A stretch of DNA of 64,000 nucleotides, taken from assembly GCF_932526225.1 (NCBI RefSeq), contig NC_064046.1, forward strand, positions 3,038,001 through 3,102,000, written 5' to 3'. Positions 21,974 to 33,700 of this stretch are shown here, in pieces. A program made the translations under genes and the position numbers. Origin of the DNA: Nematostella vectensis (Eukaryota; Cnidaria; Anthozoa; Actiniaria; Edwardsiidae). The number at the start of each line of letters is the position of its first letter. Position 1 is the first letter of the stretch. The notes beneath the pieces were generated by a model. That model searched no databases. It saw nothing but the letters and a program-made list of their open reading frames with translations, and was not told where the DNA came from.

Positions 21974-24136
21974 ATGGCGGCATTGATGCAAAGGTTTCGC
22001 CAAGCAAGCTCATTGATCTCCCTTCAATATGCTGGGCAAGTGGTATTATTCAAAGGCTTTTGCAATAACAGATCGAGCCAGGAAAAACAAAAGTTTGATG
22101 TCAAGTTGCTAGACATTTTGGTGTGTCCTCTATCAAAAAAACCTCTCAGGTAAGCTTATAAGGACTTAAAAATCTCGTTTAGATTTGTTACATTGAGTTC
22201 TCGATATTTTGTGGGGGAATTTTCAGGAAAAGACAAGAAACAACGCGAGAATCCAAAACCCACCATTTGTTGGTAAATAATTATCTTAGAGACAATTGTT
22301 GAAGTTTGATAATTAGGCGGGTGTCACAAGATCTTGTACCTTATCACAAGCCTAATTTTTGTGAGAATGTTCATACATTCTCTTGTTTTCTTTTTCACAT
22401 ATTTACTGTTTTAAATTTGGGTTTACAGCTATAACTGGTATATTCAGGGGTGCAAATATTTACTGTATTTCACCTGATTTCACAAGATTTATGTCCAAGT
22501 TGGGTTAACAACAATGCGTTAAGTGTGGTTGGCGGAGGGGATACCATTCTCGCATCATTCTCTCTTTCTACCCAAGGCTGATACTTCATACTACTTTCAT
22601 TGTCTCATACCCTTCACAGGCCTTACTAGGTATCTCCATCTCCTCCTCCCCTAGCATCCCCCGGCTCCCAGTTTCCATTCTCCCCGTCGCATTTGACTAG
22701 TACTTGGTCTTACCTCCTGATGATAAACCCCTAGAACAAACGTGAGGCTGCTTAACCTTTCAAAGAGCTCTATGAAATATTCTATTCCTTATTTAACGTA
22801 ATTTATTATACATTTATGTGCATGTTTATGAACTTTTGTTGTTTTCATTATATTTTAACTCACTTCTTTCTCCACCAGCATGTACACATTACCCCTTATC
22901 AGCCTTTTTGTTTTCCAGTTTATACCTCCCTACCCACTACCTCTTTCCTAATCTTCCCATTCACCCTATACGCCATGGTAAGAACAACTGCATCACTATT
23001 CAGGACACTCCTTATAGTCCAACTCCACTCACTGTAGCATTATCCCCACAATTACCCTCCCGCCCTCACCCCTGCCACCAACCTCTACCCATATCACAAC
23101 CATTACCCCCCTTTTATGTCCCCCTTCTCCCCAGGTGCCATGGTACGAATACCAGCTTTTAACCAAAAACCCTCCCGCCCTCACCCCTGCCACCTACCAC
23201 TACCCGTATCACAAACATTATCCCCCTTTTATGTCCCCCTTCTCCCCAGGTGCCATGGTACGAATACCCGCTTCTAGCCATAGACCTTGTTACCTTCCCA
23301 CCTCTGTGACCCCTGCCTTCCCCTGAAACAAGGCGTGCTGTCTTCATGTTATGGCTGTAGCTAGGAGTTTAAGGGGCTATCCACACTAACACATTCGTTT
23401 GAATCTGTATACTTTTTGATACATTTAGGCCTTCCGTCCACACTAACACGCGCGCTTGATCCAGCGAACCCAGATACTTTGGAAAACGCAGTTGAAAGTG
23501 AACAAAGTGAATCTGTGTACTTTGGTCCATAGTGTGGACGGTCAAATCCGTACCAAAATAAAAACGATGGCGCCATATCGCAGGGGCATGCTGCTTTGAG
23601 CATGCGCATATCATAAAAATTACGTCACCCCGTACGGTTGAGCATTTTCAAACGTTTGAATCTGTGTTAGTGTGGATGGCTGGATCCAGGCGAACAGGCT
23701 GCGAAAACGATAATGTTGACACGAATCAAGTGATGCGTTTTCGGTAAAACGAATCCAGATACTTTTGAATCCGTGTTGGTGTGGACGACCCGTAAGTTCA
23801 TAGCACATTGTTACCGAAGATTTGCTGTGTGAAGTGTGCTGCAGTTATAGATGTCATTTATCAAGATGATAGTATTCAATTATCCTACAATAAGAAATGA
23901 CCCACTTTTAGGGTCCAAGGAGGGAGCGCATGTTCCCTTGTTTGCCTGTATGATTGCCTCACAGATTCAATTAACTGACCTCTTGTTTTAATTTTTCAAG
24001 GTATAATGCAGAGACAAATGAACTTATCAGTGACGAGATTGGAGTGGCATTCTCCATAGAACAAGGGATACCAAACTTGGTACCAACTGATGGTAAACTT
24101 CTGAACACAACCGACCCTAAAAATGAAGAGTCATGA
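21974..24136 (+). CDS. PYURF: PREY/PYURF, Trm112-like mitochondrial protein
   Basis: Two exons, 21974-22149 and 24001-24136, phase 2 junction, 103 residues (human PREY about 114). The basic, hydroxyl-rich N-terminus MAALMQRFRQASSL looks like a mitochondrial targeting signal. The core LLDILVCPLSKKPLRY, then NELISDEIGVAF and GIPNLVP, is the Trm112p-like fold. In mammals PREY stabilises methyltransferases of coenzyme Q synthesis and complex I assembly; the role here is inferred by orthology. Human PREY shares a transcript with PIGY; no PIGY-like frame is evident in the 600 bp downstream. Confidence 0.92.
22935..23290. repeat. C-rich tandem duplication in the PYURF intron
   Basis: Two good copies and one partial copy of a roughly 114-bp unit ending CCCCTTCTCCCCAG then GTGCCATGGTACGAATACC. 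Each copy presents a pyrimidine tract and AG that would look like a 3' splice site on the gene's strand. Confidence 0.75.
23373..23792. mobile_element. Inverted-repeat element with GTGTGGA subterminal motifs
   Basis: The left end GGGGCTATCCACACTAACAC is complementary to the right end GTGTTGGTGTGGACGACCC. Related motifs (CCACACTAACAC, TAGTGTGGA, GAATCTGTGT) recur inside. No transposase frame is seen, so it is non-autonomous. Confidence 0.75.
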
Positions 24137-24740
24137 ATTACAGCATTAATTTGACAATCACTATTGGAACAATGTCAGTAAAATTATGAAGTTCAACTAT
24201 TTGAGTAACCTTGCAAAACTAGGAAGATGATGTTTTTGGGTCTGTTCTGAATAAGGAAATATATAAGAGATAAGATAAGAGGAGCGAAGAGATCCTAGTT
24301 CATCTTGCACGGGCAAAACCCTTCATTAAACAGTAAGGTGCAGATACTGAAAACACCAAATTCATATACTAGTTATTACTTTATATTTTATTCAATGTAT
24401 ATACAGTAGGATACATTACATTCAAGGAAACAATAAGCTACAATAACTTTGTACAAAAAAAGTTTGACAATTGTTACTAACCATGAACACAATAAATGTC
24501 TGTGTCTTAATAACACAAATGACAGTTCTATAATTCATTATTAACATGTACAACCAGTCTACAACAGCCATGGGATTTCATAAGGGGGCCTTGTACCCCT
24601 AGCATAGATGCCGGGGTGTATGGGTCTCTGTCAGAGGTAGTCTTAGTGTATCCAAGGAAAAGCATAAAAATAGTATACAGGTTTAAGGTTGTATGGGTGA
24701 GCCCTTTTATGGATTCTTCTTCTGAAATTGCACTACTTAT

Positions 24741-27700
24741 TTACTCCATGCTAGATGAGTAGTAAATCCTGCATATGATAGACTTAGGGGTGGTTACATC
24801 AGCAACAACAATCTCATGCCCATCACTGATCCCCAGATCTGATATGCACAAGAGAAAAGAAGATTGAAGAAAGAAAATGTTAAAGACGTACTATGAGATA
24901 AAATTAACTTCACATCAAATAGCTTTGTAACCTTTTAGTTGCTTTGCCAGATTTACTCTTGTTTTCTCTTCTATAGATTTTACAGACTGCAAAAAAGAAA
25001 AGTTTGTGAGTAATTTAATTTAGCGTGCAAGAAGGAGCCTGGTGGTGTTTTTATCGAAAAAAAAAAAACAAGAAGGATTAAAGCTGAAAATTCAAGAGGG
25101 TGGCCACAATAAAAAATGCAGCCAAATGCCTCAATGCAAGCTAAATCTAATTGCATTGCTGATTTGTAAACCCAACACTCACAGGCATGTACAGTGTCTT
25201 GTTCTTCCCATTGAACATTGTTGTCAGGCCTGGCTGTTTCATCTGGCTGAAAAAAATATAGAGTATGCACAATGCAACTGATATGTTGGGAATAACAAGA
25301 ATGTGAGAATGGTTAATGTCATACAAAGATAGATCAAGCGTAACTCTATCAACAAGGTTTTTTGGGATATTTGGCAGAAGACAAATCATACATGAAGCTT
25401 TGTGACAGAGCTGAATCTAACCTTGTGGGGACAAGCACCGTAACCAACATTATTTGATGGATTTGCTAACTTGATTTGTTTAAGATACCAACTTCACTAA
25501 TGTCAATGTTTTTCATGCATATTCTGCTTGAGATTTAGGTTTTTTTTCGTTTTTTCCTCCGCCACAAAATTGAAACATTGCGCAACAATACCCTTATATG
25601 CCAAAGCCACGTGCGTGCGTCATACGCTTCCAACTTTCTAGATGCGCCATTATCTATCAAGCGTGTATTTTAGTTTTGGTGTTTTTGTTTTATCTCTACT
25701 TTCCAGCTTTCTTGGATGCATCAAATGACTGTGATATATTTGAAAAAGCTGCACAGTTATCTTTAATTCACGATCATGGAACTAGATCTCGATACGCAAA
25801 GTTTGTTTTGTTTGGTAACCATCGCTCTCTCGTTGTAAGAAAACGAAGCAGAGAACCAAGTGGGATTCCAAAGAAACAGCTTGCACATGCTTTTCATTAA
25901 AGCAGATACATTAAGCAGACTTGTTCGAAAAAATATTGTGAAAAATTTACCAAAGTCATCTCCAATTCATGACTACCGGTATTACGAAGAAATATTCATT
26001 CTATCACGAAGGATTTGTGAGCACAACGTCTGGTCAGCATATTTCAAAGTAACTTAAGGTATATTTATATAAACAGAGGCAGAGTAAGAATAATAAAGTA
26101 AAATGGAAAAGTCGATGAAGCCCATGTGGGTGTAATTATCAATTCAGCGGCAGCCATATTATTTTAAAATGTCACTCACAGAGAGAATTGTTGCAAGTTT
26201 AATCTTTGTAGAAACTATCCTGGCCCTGTTATTGATTCCACAAACAACAATTGCATCATATAGTGAAGGAAATGTAGCATTATTTAAATCAAATGTAGTC
26301 GCCAGTGTGTAGCTATCATAGCTGTAAACTCTCCCGCATTAGGCGGGTGTCTCAAGATTTTGAACCTATTCTCAAGCCCAATTTTCTTAAAAATATCCAT
26401 ACTTTTACTGTATTCAGCTATGTTGATGCTTCTGATACATTCACTGTATCTAGGTAGCGAGGTTGACAGATATAGGCTAAGTCTTTGTGTGCCCTCATTT
26501 ATAAGATCATAATACTCAATTCTACCTCACTGTATTTGGTCAATATCATGAACTTTGGTAATGAATTGTATATAAGTTTATCAGCTTTATCAAGACAATA
26601 TCATATTTGATGTTGACAGAAGTGCCTGAAATCAATCACAATGTTTGACATTAACTATCAGCTTCAATATAGTCCAAGCTATACTGACAGTATTACATGG
26701 AACAGTGACAGAAGGTTTTGACTATTCTATGTCTTTTGATAATGTTTTACAAACATTATTAGAGAAAAATACAGGTCTTTCATTTTGACTGTTGGTTCAA
26801 ATACTGTGGCTATTTATTGTACTGCCGATGGAAGATTTAAAACATTTGATTCTCATTCCAGAGATTTAATCGGTATGGCCAGTTCTCTTGGATCTTGTGT
26901 ATTCTTAAAGATATCATCGTTAAATGATTTTATAAACTATTTCAGAGCTCTCTATAATAATTCATACTACATATTTAGCTAAAGGGTGTAATGCAAATTG
27001 AAGCATCTGCCAATACTAATTATATTAACCAATCAATGCATGGTCATGGAGTTTCCTGTCATCAATAAAATGATAATAAGGGCTGAAATCTTGAGGTTTG
27101 AAAACATTTTTTTTGTATTGTAAGATGCTGCTGTGCATTTCTTTTTATTCCATTTGCTTTTCTGTTGTTACTGGAATTCATAAACCCTAGATGCATTTGT
27201 TTATCATGGAAATTATTTATTAGGTTCTAAACACTCCATCTTTTACAGACTTCACCCCACTAAACGCCTTCCAAGCGTCTTGTTTTTAATTACACGTCAT
27301 GACAGTTGGTGTTTAGAGTAATAAGTCAGACATTAAGCTGTCTTCACTAGTCTATGTTCAGACAATAGCCCGACTAAAATCTTGCTCGCAAGATCTTGTT
27401 CAGTTTACAAGGAGGTGAGATAAATGTAATTTAAAGACAAATTCACTGTATCTCTATTGACGTTTGGCTCATTTGCTGAAGAAAATTCATGCAATACACC
27501 TCAGTGACAGAAATGCACTTGATGTCATGGAGACAACTAGGCGATGTGAAAATGGTCAATTTGTTGTGTGGTGTGTGGGCCCAGTGTGCCATATTGTCTA
27601 GGTTGGAAATGCTGTTGTACTCCATTGCCAAGTAAAAAATAAAAAAATAAAACCTTATGTGCAACTCTATCTTTGCTACAAAGGATACCAGATCAAACCC

Positions 27701-30700
27701 ACCCTAAGTTTTTTTTTCCAATCTGTTACTTACTATTTAGGGTCTTCACATAGAAAAGTAAATAAATCCTTAAGCGTAGCATCCTCTTGGAATGTTAGGG
27801 ACTGAGGTCGCTGGCTACAAGCAGGGCAGTCTTCCTGTACGATCACAGCAAAATAATGATTTAATTATATTTATAGATGATAGATAGGTAAAGTCTACTA
27901 ATCACAGCAAAATAATGATTTTATATTTTTAGATAATAGATAGATAAAGTCTACTAATCACAGCAAAATAATGATTTATATTTATAGATAATAGATAGAT
28001 AAAGTCTACTAATCACAGCAAAATAATGATTTTATATTTATAGATAATAGATAAAGTCTACTAATCACAGCAAAATAATGATTTTATATCTATAGATAAT
28101 AGATAAAGTCTACTGATCACAGCAAAATAATGATTTTATATTTATAGATAATAGATAAAGTCTACTAATCACAGCAAAATGATGATTTTATTTATAGATA
28201 ATAGATAAAGTCTACTGATCACAGCAAAATAATGATTTTATATTTATAGATAATAGATAAAGTCTACTAGATACTTTTGGATGGGAGCAATGTTTCATTA
28301 AGCATTAGATAAATGATTGACATTTGTATATGTTTTTTATGAGGTTGGCTGAGTTTGATGAGTATCTAAGGTATATTTTCCAGGTCATAATTAGAGGACA
28401 CAGATATAATTTCATTTTACCAATAAAAATGACAGATGCTGGGTTGAGCTGTTTAGCATGGTTTGAAAAAAAAGTACCAGCTTTTCATGCATGGATTTTT
28501 CAATATTCTAATCTTACATATATTTTTTTTATAAAAGAATCTCCCCCTCACCTTTTTCTCTGCCTCAAATGGGTAGGTGTATAAGCCATCCGTATCATTG
28601 AATACTACATAATTACTGATAGGGTTGCAGCAACTGCAAATTGAAATCACAAACATTCAGTTTTTTTTCAAAATCAGCAATTCCTTCCTTTGGTTTGATG
28701 TTAATTTTCGTCAACTGTAAAGAGCCAGGGGGGATTACAAACTATTACAATTTTGTATAAATATCAAGACTAGAAACCAAACTGCCACTTTTTTCACCTT
28801 GTTGCAATCTTGAAAACCTCGAGGGCGCAAGCAGCTGAAAGGTGCAATAAAATAATAGATATTTTAACCATGATATCTATCATATAACTATTTGTTGTAT
28901 GTAAGTAAAGAAAGAACTAAAACATCAAAGGCATGAAACTTTAGAACCTACAAGTAAATGAGGAATGCAATATTGTTAATTCCCATGGGTACTGGGACAT
29001 TACTGAGCCAGCTACCAAAATTTTGCTTGTGTATGTTTTTTTTTTTTCAATTTATCCATCCATACTTTATTTACCAATTTAAAAAAAATTGCTTCCCCAA
29101 ATCAGCCGATGAAAATGGATGCTTTCTCACAATTGCTATTTTGCTGATGACAAAATGTTGGCTGAGCTTGACTGGCTGGAAAGCAAGTAAATGGGTGATT
29201 ATGTTTATAAACCTTTCCCAAAACTCTTCAGCAGAGCTTACCAGCAATAACAGCGTTTGTAGAAGCTACCGCTGGTATGATGTGCTTCACGACTCCTGCA
29301 AAAGAAAAAACATGATCATGATTAACATGACATGCATTTAAGATTTGGGACTTTGAAATAAAATAAAACTTTAAAAACAGATGTTAATTTCCCTGATAAG
29401 TGGGGAAAATTGAAACAGGCCATGGTAGAATCTTGTAGTCTACTTCTATAGTATAGCTTTAGCCTTAAGCAGCATTGTCACCAGTTTACTTCCGGAGGTC
29501 TGACGGAAACCTCAACCGCTAAAAGACAAAAGAATCTATTATAATCCGAGATATTTAACAGGCCATCCGCTCTAAATTATCAATCACATCCTCAAAGAAA
29601 CTTTCAATAAACACAATGCTTTCAATATTTTGAAATATTTTTTCGCGTTTTTCTTTAAAAATCATAGGAGATTGTTAGGTAATCGACCAGAAGTAAACTG
29701 GTGACAATGCTGCTTTAAAGATCAATATATTGGGGGGCACAATATGTACAGAAACATTAAGAAAATATTGGGTGGCACAAATATTGAGAGGCACATGCCC
29801 CTAGGCCACCATCTTCATCTCAGGGTCCTGACGTCATCCCCTTAGACCCACATTTTACCTTGTGTAAGCCTGTATGTGACTCCCCTTATATTGTATTCAT
29901 CAGCTCTTTCCTTGGCACGGTCCAATATCCACTGTATATGGGACGGGTCATCCCCATCCACACTGACACCATCTGAAAATGGAGTGATGGAACGCAATGT
30001 ACCTTAAAATGCACCTGGTGTCACTGAGACAAACTAGGAGGTGAAAATAATTAATTTTTGACAGGTATACCCTATTGTCTAGCTAGTTGATATTGTACAA
30101 GAGCTGCTCTATCCGGACACCTCAATTTCAACGCCCTTGCCCACCACCTAACACACACAACCTCTTTGGGGATATAACTTGTAACGAGATGCCGTGCCAT
30201 GCGTGACAGTCTGAACACTATGTGCTGGCACGAACAATGTAACACTATCCCAATGATCCAGTCATAAGATACAATAACTTTATAAAGTCTAGCCAAGGGG
30301 GCTTGGCAGTATGCATTCCTATTTAACGCGCAATTGATATTATTACGAAAATAAATGGGTAGTGTGTTTGTTTTGTAAGGGGAGATATCAGTCGTGCTGT
30401 TCGGGGTGTAGGGCTCAGATTATGAAGTGGATTATGTTTGTCAACAGTGTCTTTGTTCGTATAATGCCGAATCCTTTCCAAGGTGATCTGTAACCGATGA
30501 AACGAACAAAGACCCTGTTGACAAACATAATCCACTTCGAAATGGGAGCCCCACACCCCCAACAACGCAACCGATGATTCCCCTTTACAAACCAAACACA
30601 CAAAGTGGTTTATTTTCGTAATAATATCATTCTGCCAAGCTCCCTTGGTCTAGCTTGATTGCAACACAACTATTCCGAATAAATCTAGCCTAAACTAAAT

Positions 30701-33700
30701 TCTCGTCTCATTGTTGTGTCTAATCATAATAAGGTTCAAGACTTAATTACATAACTCACTGCCAAATGGATGTTCTTGAGGCCATAACAGCACCTTAGCA
30801 TACTCAATGCAGTGTTCAGGAAGCCGAGGTGTGTGTGCTATGGTACACAGCGGAAAATTAACCTACAACATAGAATGAAACCTGTTTAAACAATAAACCT
30901 GATACGCAGATAAATCTTACCCCCTGGAGTCAAATAAGGTGTCTGTGCAATCGTCTGTTCCTTAGAGTGACTGTTATTTAGAGATTGCCATGGCTTTTAA
31001 AGATAAACCTGGCCGTAGCAGGGGGCAGGTAGCAGGGGGCCGTAGCTGGGGGCACGTGCTCCCCCCCAAATATTTAGAAAATTATAAGGAATGACCAGTA
31101 GGGGCATGGCCGTGCCCCCAATACTTTCTAAATGTTTGCATTGTGCCCCCCCCCCCAATATTTCGAGGCCTGCTACGGCCCTGGCTTGGTGCTGCACTCA
31201 AAACTTCTGAATATAGGGGGGGGGGGCACATTTACGTGAAGGGTACAGTGAAAAAAAAACTTTAAAAAATAAACAAATGAAATATATGGACAATGCATTT
31301 AGCTACATGCTCTTTCTTTAAAAGAAATTGATCTGTTTTCTACTCATGGGCTAGCTGTGATACTCTGTTTTGGGTTACCTGTGGTGGGTAGAGGTCCAAT
31401 GTACACTCGATGCAGGCCGTTATCCCTGGAACTACTATACGCGCATTACCCTTGAATCCTATTGGGGGAAACAAAAATTAGAAAAACAGACAATTCCCTT
31501 GAATCCTATGGGGGATAATATAAATTGTTTAATACTTGCCGGGGGAGAGGGGGGGGGGGGGGGAAAGAGGAATCAAAGTCCCATAGTAAACAGTGCTGCA
31601 ACCTGAGTTTCATGCGAAGTAACATTCTTCATGGCTGTCAATGCAGTAACTGCATGCAATTTCTTTTACTAACACTCAGTCGGAGAATAGATTTAACCGT
31701 AATTTATTCACCCAATTTCAAAAAAACGTTGACAGTCGGTGCAACAGCAAATGTCAGTTACAAGACCAATAGGTATGGGTACTAATTAATCACAAACTTA
31801 AAGTTTATAAATGAACTCCAGTTATGCCAAAGCCATCCACTGATGGCTTTTAATAGATTTTAATATAATGATAAATATAATGAACCCATTAGACCCTTGG
31901 CAGTAGAACTTCCATGCACCAACAGTAATTTGCTTTTTGCATTAACAACCTTTTTTTGAAATAGGAGAATGTAAAAAGTGTTTTTAAGTATGAGTTATGA
32001 GCTCTCATAGTTCAGGAGATTGTGTGGCATCTCCCCACATCTCTAAATCTTTATTAATCAATTATATATTGTACTGTACAGTGTACCTTCTGTGCCACCA
32101 TCTACCATGGGTATTAGTGAGGACTGGTCCAGATTTCCATCCTCATCATACTCCAAAAGACTCATCTGCAGAAAATAAATCAACACAAGGTTGTTATGGA
32201 AAACGGAGTAGTTTTGACTTTCCAGGGCGGATCCAGAAGTTCCAACAAGGGGGGCAAAGCAAGGGTTTACAAAAAGGGAGGCCGGATTTATTGATCTTCC
32301 GTGGATTTCCCTATATATTTCTTGTTATTTTTAAGCCAAATTTACAAAAATAGGGGGGCAGTGCTTGCTCAGCCTGCCCCTAGATCTGCCCCTGAATTCT
32401 AGCTTTAACCTTTTGTTGAAAAGAGGGTGGCTTATACTCACGAGATAATCACAGAAAACATTAGTTCAGGTATTCATAAGAAATCAAATAAGAAATAAAA
32501 AATGATCCCAAAATTCGCTTTGCAAGGTAATTTATACAGGTGGGAGATGTCTTTCACTTTTCTTACTCAAAAGGTGGGTTAGATATTCAACCCCTTTTGG
32601 CAAATAAAAGCATGAAAGAAGTGGGTCAGAGTGATTTTTACTCAGTATTAAAGGGAGTTTAAGATTTTACCTGTTGTATTTTTGGAGGTGAAAACTTGGG
32701 ATTTTTGAGGTTTTATTGATATTTTATTACAAATAAAAGTTTAGTCTCCTTTCCAGTTGTCTGCGTTTGTCAGTCATGAAAGCGCTCTGACAAACGCAGA
32801 CGGCTGCAAAGGAGACTAATAAAAGTGTGGAAAAAATTTTTCTTACCAACATCCCATTTATCCAACGTCTTGCAAAAATAGAGTCCAGACCACAGACAAC
32901 AATATGGAAATCTGAGTAAAAAAATAATATGCTGGACATGTTAAGTATTTACAGGCTTGACAATGTACAAGTTACATAGTGGATAGTAGAAGGATCATAG
33001 ACAACCAGCGAGCTCTTCCCTCAACTTTGGCATCTCATCGCTCTGTTGGTAGACAACAGTGCAACAGAACAACCAAACTTGTACTCACTTTTATAGAAGC
33101 CAGTGTCATAGTCTTGTATTTTTCTAAAGTGTCTGTAACATGATTGGGTTATGGATTCATAGAATAATAATACATTATACAGTAATATACATATAATATT
33201 AATACATAAAAAAATAGAAATTTTAGGGGGGAATTTCAAGTGATCTGTCCATCAAAAACAACAAAGTACAAATGATTTCTACTGATTACTGAAGCTGAAA
33301 AAGATACGGTGTGACGTTGCAACCTGCTATTCTGCTGTTGATAAACTCTGCGGCCACGTCAGCTTTTGGTCTGCCAATGTCTTTTGGTCTGAAAGCACAG
33401 ACAAGCACACAAAGACAATTATAAATAAGAGTGATATGGAAAACTGAATCTGGAATTTTCGCACAATTGTAAGTAACTACAAAACTATATCAAAAGAAAG
33501 TTGCAAGCTGCAAAATGAAATACTGACCTGAATAAAAACTGTCTGTTGAGATTGGAAATATCTATTGTATCCATATCAATGACATGTATATCCCTAAAGC
33601 CACAAAGAGCCTGTAAGGAGGGAAAATACAGCTTTCAATGCTGGGTAGACCCAACCACAATCCTTCAGGCATGCACAAATTGTAAAGTAAGCAATGGCAA

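Noticed and set aside
22935..23290. Extra PYURF exon from the repeated CCCCAG|GTGCC acceptors
   Set aside because: The two-exon protein is complete and phase-consistent; there is no donor paired with an open in-frame exon.
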